DNA from: Rummeliibacillus sp044763875
GTDB lineage: Bacteria > Bacillota > Bacilli > Bacillales_A > Planococcaceae
DNA: 64,000 nt
Assembly: GCF_044763875.1 (NCBI RefSeq)
Contig: NZ_JBIWGZ010000001.1
Location: 620,001-684,000 of the forward strand
Direction: 5' to 3'
Shown: positions 25,492-34,261 of the stretch, piece by piece
How positions within the stretch are numbered: the stretch's first letter is position 1
Layout: each line of letters begins with the position of its first letter
The notes under the pieces: generated by a model
Databases searched by the model: none
The model's input: only the letters and a program-made list of their open reading frames with translations
What the model was told of the DNA's origin: nothing
Made by a program: the position numbers and the translations under genes

Positions 25492-27174
25492 TTATACTTT
25501 AAACTTTTGAACTAATTCGTTTTGTTCCACTGCTTCATTTGTTAATTCATTTGCAACTGAAGAAATTTCTTCAATTGTTGCTGTAACTTGGTGTAAATTA
25601 GATGATATTAATTCAATTTGTTCAGTAGAGTTGCTGGTAGATGTTGCTATTTCAGTTACTGATGCCGCTACTTGCTCTGCAGCAGCAGATATTTCTTCGG
25701 TAATTGCAGACACATCTTCAATTTCGGCTTTCATACTGTCAACTGCTTGTACAATATTTTCAAATGATTCACCAGCATCTTGGATGAGATGTACGCCATC
25801 TTCAACAGTATCTAAATTAACTAGAATTGCTTTTTCTACATTTTTTGTATCCTGCTGAATTTCAACCGTTAATGATTCTATTTGACTTGCCGATTGTTTT
25901 GATTGCTCCGCTAATTTCCGTACTTCGTCGGCAACTACTGCAAAACCTTTTCCGTGCTCTCCGGCTCTTGCAGCTTCAATTGCAGCATTTAAAGCCAGTA
26001 AATTCGTTTGTTCAGTTATATCTGTAATGACCTTTAATATATTCCCGATTTCTTCAGATTGTTTACTCAATGATTGTATTAAATCTGTAGTATTTTTTGT
26101 CGAAGAATGAATAAGCATCATTTGTTGCTTTGCATTTGAAATCTTCCCTTGACCAATATTGGCAATATCTGATGTATCACTTGCAGAACTATGTAAACTT
26201 TGAGCAGACTCAGCTATTTTTTGAACACCTGCAGCAGTTTCATCCATAGCAATTGCACTTTCTTTTGCTGCATATGTAGTAGATTCTGCGGTTTGAACTG
26301 TACTTTCAAGATTTTGTGACACTTCGATTGATGATGCAGATACTTCTTGAGTTGATGCGGACAACTCTTCTGATGATGCACTCAAGCGTTCTGAACTAAT
26401 TGCTAATGAAGAAATCAATCCTTTTAACGATTCTTTCATTGCATTAAATGATTTTGCAAGTTCCCCTACTTCATCCTTTGAATGGATTTGAATTGCAGGC
26501 TCAGTTAAGTCTCCTCCAGCAATAACATTAACAGATTGATTTAGTTTCGCTAAAGGTTTTGCAATAATCCGGTTCATATAAAGTAAAATAAATACGCCTA
26601 TCATAATCGCGATAATGATGATGATGACCGCAAGAGTGAACGCTGTATTAGCCATAGTTTCTGATTTGTTTTCAGCTTGTTTAAATAAGGTTTTTATATA
26701 GTCTGATAGTTCTCGTGTATTATCTGTTGCTTTTTTTAATTCAGCAGCACCTTCTGTATTTGTTAGCTGAAATGCTTCTTTACTTTTCCCATTTTGATTT
26801 AATTCAATAATTTGATCTGCAATATGATCATAATTATCAATCTCAGTAGAAACTTGTGCTATCAAATCTTTTGTTTTTTGTCTTTTTAATTGCTTACTTA
26901 AATGATCGATTTCGTCATTTAATTCTTTTCTAGTATTCATTAATGTATCTAAAGAATCTTTATTTCCTAAAAGATAAGATCTAATTAATACACCTTTTTG
27001 TAAAGATAAATTTTCAATTTTTGCTGCAGAATTGATTTGAGGTAATCCACTATTTATTGTTGAGTAGTATTGATGATCAATCTTTGTTAGTTGACTGAAA
27101 ATAACTATGCATGCAATTATGGTAATTAAAATCGATGCACTAAATCCTGCAATCAGCTTATTTCTTATAGACAT
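25492..27174 (-). CDS. Methyl-accepting chemotaxis protein (paralogue)
   Basis: A 560-aa receptor with the same layout as its neighbour: membrane helix 9-28, 4HB-type sensor, a second helix (AFTLAVIIIIIAIMIGVFIL), HAMP, then the tip LLALNAAIEAARAGEHGKGF. The last residues (QNELVQKFKV) match the neighbour's ending (LQELTQQFKV). The sensor domains differ strongly while the signalling parts are close, which suggests tandem duplication and divergence of ligand. GGGGTG lies before the ATG. Confidence 0.93.
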   Translation of the reverse strand: MSIRNKLIAGFSASILITIIACIVIFSQLTKIDHQYYSTINSGLPQINSAAKIENLSLQKGVLIRSYLLGNKDSLDTLMNTRKELNDEIDHLSKQLKRQKTKDLIAQVSTEIDNYDHIADQIIELNQNGKSKEAFQLTNTEGAAELKKATDNTRELSDYIKTLFKQAENKSETMANTAFTLAVIIIIIAIMIGVFILLYMNRIIAKPLAKLNQSVNVIAGGDLTEPAIQIHSKDEVGELAKSFNAMKESLKGLISSLAISSERLSASSEELSASTQEVSASSIEVSQNLESTVQTAESTTYAAKESAIAMDETAAGVQKIAESAQSLHSSASDTSDIANIGQGKISNAKQQMMLIHSSTKNTTDLIQSLSKQSEEIGNILKVITDITEQTNLLALNAAIEAARAGEHGKGFAVVADEVRKLAEQSKQSASQIESLTVEIQQDTKNVEKAILVNLDTVEDGVHLIQDAGESFENIVQAVDSMKAEIEDVSAITEEISAAAEQVAASVTEIATSTSNSTEQIELISSNLHQVTATIEEISSVANELTNEAVEQNELVQKFKV

Positions 27175-27313
27175 ATTTTCACCCCATAATAATATTTCCT
27201 AGTACTTTTTCATCGTATATTATTATTGGTAAAAAAGATATACATTTTATTAATTAGCTATAGATTCGTAAAAAAATACTAAAATTTAAACAATTTCGAT
27301 TATTTTGTTATTA

Positions 27314-27550
27314 TTATGAGAAAAAACCTTTCTCATACTTATCATAAATATATGCTTTAATAAATTGAATACAATTAGATGATAAAATACTTTTCTCCTC
27401 TTTTATCAAATCTCCATAGGGAACTCCGTCTACCATTCGAATCATTCCATCAAAAGGTTGATCATTTAAACCATCATATCCTTGAACTTTAATAAAACAT
27501 GTAATTGATCCGTGAAAAGAATAGTCTAAAATTACTACTTTATGTTTCAT
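27314..27550 (-). CDS. Hypothetical protein (78 aa)
   Basis: Not recognised. A small soluble protein, MKHKVVILDYSFHGSITCFI onward, with no membrane segment. Its ATG overlaps the stop of the upstream membrane-protein gene by 4 bp (ATGA), so the two form an operon and are probably made together. Confidence 0.6.
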   Translation of the reverse strand: MKHKVVILDYSFHGSITCFIKVQGYDGLNDQPFDGMIRMVDGVPYGDLIKEEKSILSSNCIQFIKAYIYDKYEKGFFS

Positions 27551-27918
27551 TTGTTTTTATTGTCCTTTGCTTCATTTGTTATTCGTTTTCGATACGATTT
27601 TAGTTGCCAAACAGTTATTAAAATGACTATCCAGAAAAATGGCTCTTTCATACTGAATCCAACAGCTGATTGCCCGCCTAAATATGGTAAGAGAATAATT
27701 AATAAAACTAAGTACACCATAACTGCAACTTCTACATAAAAATGTATCATTTTATCTTTGGAGGCTGGTGCATATACGCTAAAAATTAATAAAGCAAACC
27801 CCAAAACAACCCAAGTCCACTTGGGAAGTGATTGCCATATGGTCCACTCTTGATAAAAGTCATAACACATTAATAATGTTGCACCTAAAAGCCCACTCAA
27901 TAACTTCAAAACATTCAC
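27547..27918 (-). CDS. Small multi-pass membrane protein
   Basis: A 123-aa protein with about four hydrophobic segments: MNVLKLLSGLLGATLLMCY, WTWVVLGFALLIFSV, HFYVEVAVMVYLVLLIILLP and FFWIVILITVWQLKS. The C-terminus is basic (YRKRITNEAKDNKNK). The start is the GTG 8 nt after GGAG; the ATG at 27999 would add an improbable leader. Function unknown. Overlaps the next gene by 4 bp. Confidence 0.6.
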   Translation of the reverse strand: MNVLKLLSGLLGATLLMCYDFYQEWTIWQSLPKWTWVVLGFALLIFSVYAPASKDKMIHFYVEVAVMVYLVLLIILLPYLGGQSAVGFSMKEPFFWIVILITVWQLKSYRKRITNEAKDNKNK

Positions 27919-27992
27919 TTCAAACACTCCTTCAAAACAAGTGTAGCATAGGTAAAATGATTGAACATCATCAATAGCTAGGATAACGACAA

Positions 27993-28023
27993 AACCCACA
28001 GAAAATATAATTTTCTGTGGGTT
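27993..28023. terminator. Bidirectional terminator-like hairpin
   Basis: AACCCACAGAAAAT with inverted copy ATTTTCTGTGGGTT around 3 nt. On the minus strand it could terminate the que operon transcript coming from the right. Confidence 0.65.
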
Positions 28024-28146
28024 AAACCTAATCAGTTTTTTTGCATCGTATCAGTATCAATTTCAAAATTCGAAGGTTATTACTCTATATCTTATAGCTA
28101 GAAAAGCATTGATGAATTTGATTCATCTATTATAATATATTATCCC

Positions 28147-28397
28147 GCGTGTTGATTATCCAGTTTTATCCATTAAAAAACGGATGATCAACTGATACTC
28201 GCTACGGATTGCTCGCTTTCCTGCGGGCGTGCGCTGAGCCGCTTCCTTCGCTACGCTACGTGCAGGGTCTCAGCTGCCACGCTTTTCCCGCGGGAGTCGA
28301 GCAATCCTCCGCTACAATCAATAAACAATGTAACACAAGCATCTTGAAAGTAAGTATACAAAAGAATATTCTTCCTATTTTATCCTAATCAACACGC
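28147..28397. repeat. 251-bp MITE-like repeat, family 1, copy 2
   Basis: Perfect 12-bp terminal inverted repeats GCGTGTTGATTA / TAATCAACACGC. The interior matches the copy at 9360-9610, including ggcgtgcgctgagccgcttc and gcttttcccgcgggagtcga. It lies just after the que operon. Confidence 0.88.
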
Positions 28398-28448
28398 TTG
28401 AATATCTATATCTTTTTAAAAGTAATGATTGACCTAAGTAGGGAGCAA

Positions 28449-29177
28449 TTATACCCCTCTTTTATTCCCCCAAATATACGTATGCAATTGCGGAAGAACT
28501 TTTACATTTGTCAGCTCCTGATCGGAAATGACTTTTTCAATCAACCATTCATACTTTTGTAAAAGTTTTTTTATAAGCTTCGAATCATCAGTCGTGGTTA
28601 TATCATCATTTCCAACTTGAAAATAGAATGGTACATCTGGATAACGATGATGTACCCTTTTCCCGTACTCAAAATCTTCATCATTAAAGATAACAATCTT
28701 TAGCGACACATGTTGACTGTTCTTACTGTCTTTAAGATTCGCTAATATGTCATCGAGAATTGCGAAATTTGTTTTCATACCAGAGCTAGGTGGTTTAGGT
28801 GAAATGGTTAGTTCATCTATCTCATAAAACCATTCTTGCCATCTGCTTCCCTGTGTTTCGACACCAATTTGTATCTGGTTTTCTTTTAATAGAGATACTA
28901 AACGATCTAGGTTTTTCAATAATGCTGGGTTACCTCCCGAAATAGTCACAAAAGAAAAACCATTTCCACCAATTCGTTTCAGCTCATTCCATATTTCTTC
29001 AGCTGTCATTTGTACAATTTGATCTTTCCCACTACCATCCCATGTAAAAGCAGAATCGCACCAGGAACAGGAATAATCACAACCTGCCGTACGAACAAAC
29101 ATTGTCTTTTGACCAATAACCATTCCTTCACCTTGAATAGTGGGACCGAAGATTTCTAAAACAGGAATTTTACTCAA
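28449..29177 (-). CDS. queE: 7-carboxy-7-deazaguanine synthase (radical SAM)
   Basis: A 242-aa radical-SAM enzyme that turns 6-carboxytetrahydropterin into 7-carboxy-7-deazaguanine in the queuosine/preQ1 path. It opens (TTG)SKIPVLEIFGPTIQGEGM. The cluster motif C-x3-C-x2-C lies at Cys33, Cys37 and Cys40 (GCDYSCSWC), with SGGNPAL after it. The TTG has GGGAG 5-6 nt upstream and overlaps the queD stop by 8 bp; the ATG at 29237 adds 20 residues unlike the family. Last gene of queC-queD-queE. Confidence 0.93.
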   Translation of the reverse strand: MSKIPVLEIFGPTIQGEGMVIGQKTMFVRTAGCDYSCSWCDSAFTWDGSGKDQIVQMTAEEIWNELKRIGGNGFSFVTISGGNPALLKNLDRLVSLLKENQIQIGVETQGSRWQEWFYEIDELTISPKPPSSGMKTNFAILDDILANLKDSKNSQHVSLKIVIFNDEDFEYGKRVHHRYPDVPFYFQVGNDDITTTDDSKLIKKLLQKYEWLIEKVISDQELTNVKVLPQLHTYIWGNKRGV

Positions 29178-29643
29178 AATCCATCCACTCCCGTCTTGCT
29201 TCAGCAAAACTTGTCGGAGTTTCGTAAAGGCGGACAAATTCTACACGAGCTCCTTTATAGGATTGCTCCTCTAGCAAAGCTTCTGCCATTTTTTCATATA
29301 TCCAAACAACCATGTTTTCAGCTGTTGTATTCATTAAAGGAAGCGTTTCATTCAAATATCGATGATCCAAATAGATTTCAATTTTTTCTTTCCAAATATT
29401 TTTTATATCACCAAAATCGATCATCAAACCACGTTCATCTGTATAGCCACTTAAGCCAAATATTACTCGATACGTGTGACCATGCAGATTTTTACACTTT
29501 CCCTCATAACAATGTAGATGATGAGCTGCATCAAAAGTAAATTCCTTACTTACCAGAACTCGTTTAGCATGGTATTTTAATTGATCTCGTTTTATATCTT
29601 CATCAATCTTTTGAAGATGATCGACAATTTTAAATCCATACAT
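29170..29643 (-). CDS. queD: 6-carboxytetrahydropterin synthase
   Basis: A 157-aa PTPS-fold enzyme making 6-carboxytetrahydropterin from dihydroneopterin triphosphate. The zinc histidines are in FDAAHHLHCYEGKCKNLHGH, whose second cysteine (CKNLHGH) matches the catalytic position. A conserved ETPTSFAEA pterin-binding Glu lies near the end. AAGGAG precedes the ATG. The gap to queC is 3 bp, so the operon is tight. Confidence 0.93.
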   Translation of the reverse strand: MYGFKIVDHLQKIDEDIKRDQLKYHAKRVLVSKEFTFDAAHHLHCYEGKCKNLHGHTYRVIFGLSGYTDERGLMIDFGDIKNIWKEKIEIYLDHRYLNETLPLMNTTAENMVVWIYEKMAEALLEEQSYKGARVEFVRLYETPTSFAEARREWMDFE

Positions 29644-29646
29644 TTC

Positions 29647-30306
29647 TTATGACTCCTTTCGAACACTTAAGTATTCCGAAAGACCTTTCAGCCTTAACTT
29701 GCAAGCAGGACATTCTCCACAGCCATCTGCGATGATGCCATTATAACAAGTTAAAGTTTTTTCACGAACAAAGTCAAATGCCCCTAATTGATCTGCTAGA
29801 GCCCAAGTTTCTGCTTTGTTTAACCACATTAGTGGTGTATCAATAACAAAGGAATCATCCATTGCTAGGTTTAAAGTGACATTTAAAGATTTTATAAACA
29901 TATCCCGACAATCAGGATAACCGCTGAAATCTGTTTCACAGACACCTGTGACAATATGTTTAGCACCAATTTGTCTTGCAAGTACTCCTGCAAATGAAAG
30001 AAACAGTAAATTACGTCCCGGCACAAAAGTCGAAGGTAGTTCTCCATCTTCTCCTTCTTTCACTTCTATATCACTACGAGTCAATGCATTTGGAGCCAAT
30101 TGATTAAGAAGTGACATATCCAGAATATGATGCTTTACGCCAAGTTCTTTGGCAATATTTTGCGCACATTCAATTTCTAGACTGTGTCGTTGGTCATAAT
30201 CAAACGTCACTGCCTCAACTTCTTCAAATTTTTCGAGTGCCCAGAACAAACATGTTGTACTATCCTGACCACCACTAAACACGATAACAGCTTTTTCTTT
30301 TTTCAT
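29647..30306 (-). CDS. queC: 7-cyano-7-deazaguanine synthase
   Basis: A 219-aa ATP-dependent enzyme converting carboxy-deazaguanine to preQ0. The PP-loop motif SGGQDS lies at about 11-16. A C-terminal zinc site uses CYNG plus CGECPACKLR. AAGGAG precedes the ATG. First gene of queC-queD-queE, directly behind a preQ1-I riboswitch. QueF, which would reduce preQ0 to preQ1, is not in this window. Confidence 0.95.
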   Translation of the reverse strand: MKKEKAVIVFSGGQDSTTCLFWALEKFEEVEAVTFDYDQRHSLEIECAQNIAKELGVKHHILDMSLLNQLAPNALTRSDIEVKEGEDGELPSTFVPGRNLLFLSFAGVLARQIGAKHIVTGVCETDFSGYPDCRDMFIKSLNVTLNLAMDDSFVIDTPLMWLNKAETWALADQLGAFDFVREKTLTCYNGIIADGCGECPACKLRLKGLSEYLSVRKES

Positions 30307-30334
30307 TTCTGCAATTACTCCTTTATTGCAAAAA

Positions 30335-30400
30335 AACAGTACTCTAAGAAAGAGTACTGTTTCTTCTTAGTTTTTTAAAGAGGGTAGCTAGAACCTCTTC
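30335..30400 (-). promoter_or_regulatory. preQ1 class I riboswitch with terminator
   Basis: The aptamer on the minus strand reads AGAGGTTCTAGCTACCCTCT, then TTAAAAAACTAAG (30400-30366). This is the preQ1-I consensus: a short hairpin with an A-rich tail that folds back. Next come AACAGTACTCT/AGAGTACTGTT and T7 (30361-30331). Binding of preQ1 should favour termination and turn off queCDE. Confidence 0.93.
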
Positions 30401-30484
30401 CGCTTTAAAGCAGAATATTTAATTCCATACTAATAGTATATTTATGTTATCAGTAAATCAAGGATTTTCTTATTGTTATCAAAA

Positions 30485-30909
30485 TGAATCTATTCCAAAA
30501 AATACTTTTCTATACGAAAAACGCGAATGTAATCTAAATATACACCCAAATGATTCGGACTATACTGCAACAATACTATTTGCTTAATACGCTGCTTCAG
30601 ATGGCGCTTTCCGCGGAAGAGCGGTGAGCCCTCCTCGTCCGAAAACCCTTTGCTCCTGCGGTTACTCGTCGCAGTTAAAAGATTGCTCCTGCGGTTACTC
30701 GTCGCAGTTAAAAGATTGTTCCTGCATCGCTACGCTAACTTCGTCGCAGGACTTTGAATAGATCTCACTGAATTAACATAGCACGAAGGAAATGCGAATG
30801 CATTTTCGAGGACTCGCCATCTTGCTTCTTAGACAGGTATAGCACATACAATTTCCTCATTTAATGTTCGTGTTTTTCATCAAAACTTTGAATTATGAAA
30901 TTGACTCAA
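30485..30909. repeat. MITE-like repeat, family 2, long copy with internal duplication
   Basis: Ends tgaatctattcc and aattatgaaattgactcaa. The core has gcttcagatggcgctttccg and gaggactcgccatcttgctt. Inside, gattgctcctgcggttactc plus gtcgcagttaaaa occurs twice in tandem. It abuts the aldehyde dehydrogenase stop. Confidence 0.8.
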
Positions 30910-30914
30910 ATTAG

Positions 30915-32345
30915 TTAATCTCCCGTTTTAAAGCTTATAAACTTTTGCTCCATCATCTCATTCATGGCATATTTTACGCCTTCTCTACCAACACCACTGT
31001 CTTTCCATCCACCATAAGGCATATTGTCATTTCGATATGTCGGAATATCATTTACAATCACTCCACCTGTTTCAAGACGTTCAGCTACATAGAATGCCCG
31101 TTCAATACTTGGAGTCATCACACCTGAATTTAAGCCATAACGTGAATCATTTGCATCCTTGATGGCTTCATCCAATGTACCAAATGGAAAAATGCATACA
31201 ATGGGACCAAAAACTTCAAAGCGAAATACTTTAGAATCTCGATTTACATTTGTTAAAACAGTTGGGTATAATACATTCCCTTCTACATTTCCGCCGCACT
31301 CAATTTTTGCTCCCTCTTGTACGGCTTCATCTAACCAGGTTTTTAATCGATCTAAAGATTTTTTTGAGATAACTGCCGTGATATTTGTCTTTTCATCCAA
31401 TGGTGGACCAACTACAAGTTGTTTTGTTCGACTTACAAACCGTTCTAAAAATTGTTTATACAACGATTGATGTATATAGATTCTCTGAATCGAGATACAA
31501 ACTTGACCATTGTTTGAAAAAGACCCCAAAACACTTCGATCTATGACTTTGTCAATATCCACACCTTCATCAATAATAAAAGGAGAATTAGATCCTAATT
31601 CAAGTGTTAATTTGCGGAAACCTGCTTGTTGTTGAATTATATGACCAACCTCAACGCTACCTGTAAACGTTACTTTTTTGACATGTGGATGAGACGTTAA
31701 CACCTCACTTAATACATCGCCTTTTCCTGGAATAATGTTCAACACTCCATCTGGAAGTCCAGCTTCTTTAAAAATTTCAGCCAAAGCTAATGCACTAAGC
31801 GGTGTTTGTTCAGCAGGTTTTAGAACAATTGAATTTCCAGCTGCAATCGCTGGTCCTACTTTGTGAGCCACAAGATTGAAAGGAAAATTAAAAGGTGTAA
31901 TAGCCGTCACTACCCCAATTGGCGTTCTAATTGTAAATCCAAAACGCTTCTCGCCACCTTCTGCTGCATCCATTGGAATTTGTTCACCATAATTATTTTT
32001 TGCTGCTTCTGCTGCAAAGCGATATGTTTGTACTGTTCGATTGATTTCCTCACGAGCATTACGTATTGTTTTAGCAGATTCCAAAGAAATAATCTTAGCA
32101 TATTCTTCGCTGCGTTCTTCCATTATGGTCGCCGCCCTCGCTAATATCTTTGCTCGAGCATGTGCTGGAAATGTTCTAAAGTTTTGAAAAGCAACATGTG
32201 CCTCTACTACTGCTTCGACAGCGTCTGCAGGTTCAGCCTGTCCAATTTGTGTTAATTCCTCATTTGTATGGGGATTAAATAATGGTTCGTATGTTTTTGC
32301 CTCTCGCCATTTTCCACCGATCCATAATTGCCATTTTTGTTTCAT
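30915..32345 (-). CDS. NAD(P)-dependent aldehyde dehydrogenase
   Basis: A 476-aa ALDH-superfamily enzyme that oxidises an aldehyde to an acid. It shows ITPFNFPFNL (cofactor entry), FTGSVEVG, the general-base Glu in LELGSNSPF, and the catalytic Cys in NNGQVCISIQR. The closest style is the lactaldehyde/glyceraldehyde (GapN-like) subgroup. The ATG is 11 nt from GGAGG; a TTG or GTG a few codons upstream cannot be excluded. It lies 64 bp after the acetolactate-synthase-like gene and is probably co-transcribed. Confidence 0.9.
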   Translation of the reverse strand: MKQKWQLWIGGKWREAKTYEPLFNPHTNEELTQIGQAEPADAVEAVVEAHVAFQNFRTFPAHARAKILARAATIMEERSEEYAKIISLESAKTIRNAREEINRTVQTYRFAAEAAKNNYGEQIPMDAAEGGEKRFGFTIRTPIGVVTAITPFNFPFNLVAHKVGPAIAAGNSIVLKPAEQTPLSALALAEIFKEAGLPDGVLNIIPGKGDVLSEVLTSHPHVKKVTFTGSVEVGHIIQQQAGFRKLTLELGSNSPFIIDEGVDIDKVIDRSVLGSFSNNGQVCISIQRIYIHQSLYKQFLERFVSRTKQLVVGPPLDEKTNITAVISKKSLDRLKTWLDEAVQEGAKIECGGNVEGNVLYPTVLTNVNRDSKVFRFEVFGPIVCIFPFGTLDEAIKDANDSRYGLNSGVMTPSIERAFYVAERLETGGVIVNDIPTYRNDNMPYGGWKDSGVGREGVKYAMNEMMEQKFISFKTGD

Positions 32346-32409
32346 TTCTAAATGCACCTCCAATTAATAAGCGTAAATATTAGTATGATAGGTTAATCTT
32401 TACATTACC

Positions 32410-34044
32410 TTACAAATTACAAATATAGTCACCAAGCATTTTAGACAGTTTTATATTCTCTGAATAATCAACATCCACATCAATTAATACAATTTCTGAA
32501 CTTTTTATTGCTTTTTTTAGAGCAGGGAGTAAATCCTCTGAATGCGTAACTTTTATTCCCTTTGCACCAAAGCTTTTAGCAAACTCGATAAAATCTGGAT
32601 CTTCAAATTCTATTGCATTCGATCGATTAAATTTATTGAGCTGTTTCCACTCGATTAAACCAAATTTTGAATCGTGAAAGATAACAATTACTATGGCAAG
32701 GCCTAGTCGTTTGGCAGTGGCTAACTCCACACCATTCATGAGAAAGCCACCATCACCGGTAATCGCAATGACCGGCTTTTCGGGATGGGCTAGCTTGGCT
32801 GCAATTGCTCCTGGTACGGCAATCCCCATTGAAGCAAAGCCGTTTGAAATGATTGTGTGATTCGGTTTTTCAGGTTGATACATACGGGCAACCCATAGTT
32901 TATGGGCACCGACATCCGAAATAATAATTGCTTCTCCTTTTTCTGCCTTTTTTATATCCGCGATTATACGCTGTGGAATTATTGGGCTTCCTTCTATCTC
33001 ATCATAAGCATGCAGTTTTTCATCTAGTTGTTCTTTTAAACGTTTTATCTCTGACCAAAGCTTTTTTTCATTCACTAGGGGGCTTAATGCTTCCAATGTT
33101 TTTTTAACGTCACCGACTAATTCAGCTTCAAGTGGGTAATAAGCATCGACTTCGGCAGGCATGGTATCGATATGAACAATAGGATTCATAACTTCATCAT
33201 TCCAATATTTTGGTAAATACTCGACAATATCATATCCGACAGTAATAATGACATCTGCAGAATCAAAGCCGCAAAGTACATAGTCTTTCGATTGCATCCC
33301 AACTGTAAATAAAGTTAGCGGATGGTCAGAAGGTAAAACTCCTTTTGCCATAAATGTATTAACAACTGGTATTTGCATCGCTTCGGCAAATTTCCGTAGT
33401 TCTTCTGTAGCTCCATCTCGTATTACTCCATTTCCAGCCAAAATTAGAGGTCTTTTTGCTTGATTGATCAGTTTTGCAGCTTTACTAATTTGTTCTTCAG
33501 CTGGACAAGAAATTGGCATTGGGGTAACTGGTAGTGGTTCCCCCTCTGTATCCATCATCGCTATATTTTCTGGAAGTTCAATATGAACAGCACCAGGTTT
33601 ATCAAGAAGAGCAGTTTTAAATGCTTTACGAATAATTTCTGGAATTGTTTCTGGCACTCGAATTTGTTGACTCCATTTTGTTACTTCTTCAAACATACCA
33701 ATAATATCTATATATTGATGTGAATTCTTATGAATACGTTCTAGACCTGCTTGTCCTGTAATTGCAACAACAGGTGAATAATCAAGATATGCATCTCCAA
33801 TTCCAGTCAAAAGATTAGTCGCACCAGGTCCAAGTGTAGCTAAGCAAACACCCGGTTTACCTGTCAAACGACCATATACATCTGCCATGAAAGCAGCTGC
33901 TTGTTCGTGATGGACTATGATAAATTCGATTTTAGATCCAATGAGCGAATCAACAAGATCTGTATTTTCTTCACCAGGAATTCCAAAAATGTACTTAACT
34001 CCTTCATTTTCTAAACAACGCACAAATAAATCCGATGCCTTCAA
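32410..34044 (-). CDS. Acetolactate synthase-like thiamine-diphosphate enzyme
   Basis: A 544-aa ThDP enzyme of the AlsS/IlvB group. The catalytic Glu is in HHEQAAAFMADVYGR near residue 47. The central FAD/NADP-like domain is about 190-325, and the Mg-ThDP motif GDGGF begins at about residue 430. It has no regulatory small-subunit gene beside it, like catabolic AlsS, but no alsD neighbour is present either. Pairing with an aldehyde dehydrogenase suggests a role in keto-acid or aldehyde metabolism. Confident on family, not on substrate. Confidence 0.85.
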   Translation of the reverse strand: MKASDLFVRCLENEGVKYIFGIPGEENTDLVDSLIGSKIEFIIVHHEQAAAFMADVYGRLTGKPGVCLATLGPGATNLLTGIGDAYLDYSPVVAITGQAGLERIHKNSHQYIDIIGMFEEVTKWSQQIRVPETIPEIIRKAFKTALLDKPGAVHIELPENIAMMDTEGEPLPVTPMPISCPAEEQISKAAKLINQAKRPLILAGNGVIRDGATEELRKFAEAMQIPVVNTFMAKGVLPSDHPLTLFTVGMQSKDYVLCGFDSADVIITVGYDIVEYLPKYWNDEVMNPIVHIDTMPAEVDAYYPLEAELVGDVKKTLEALSPLVNEKKLWSEIKRLKEQLDEKLHAYDEIEGSPIIPQRIIADIKKAEKGEAIIISDVGAHKLWVARMYQPEKPNHTIISNGFASMGIAVPGAIAAKLAHPEKPVIAITGDGGFLMNGVELATAKRLGLAIVIVIFHDSKFGLIEWKQLNKFNRSNAIEFEDPDFIEFAKSFGAKGIKVTHSEDLLPALKKAIKSSEIVLIDVDVDYSENIKLSKMLGDYICNL

Positions 34045-34060
34045 GTCATTTCCTCCTCTA

Positions 34061-34129
34061 TTTAAGTTTTAAACTAATCATTTTGTTGTTCTAACGATTT
34101 TTGATTCATTGATAGACTTAAAACTTAAA
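34061..34129. promoter_or_regulatory. 12-bp inverted repeat in a divergent promoter region
   Basis: TTTAAGTTTTAA (34061-34072) and its exact inverse TTAAAACTTAAA (34118-34129), 45 bp apart, lie just before the ThDP-enzyme start and opposite the yerD-like gene. This could be a looping operator, or AT-rich chance. Confidence 0.4.
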
Positions 34130-34261
34130 ATCGCATTCTTCCTTTTATGATGGCATGTTCATCAAAAATTATGTATTCTGGCCATTTCACTCTCTGAATA
34201 AATGTAAGTATTTTCGAGAAGATTAAAACCAAATAGTTTTAATATTTTTAGGAGGAATTTA

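Noticed and set aside
28449..30306. Loss of queF
   Set aside because: queF is absent from this operon, but it may lie elsewhere; one window cannot show loss.
30640..30725. Tandem units in the repeat as a CRISPR
   Set aside because: Only two adjacent copies of about 33 bp with no spacers; they are an internal duplication of a family 2 repeat.
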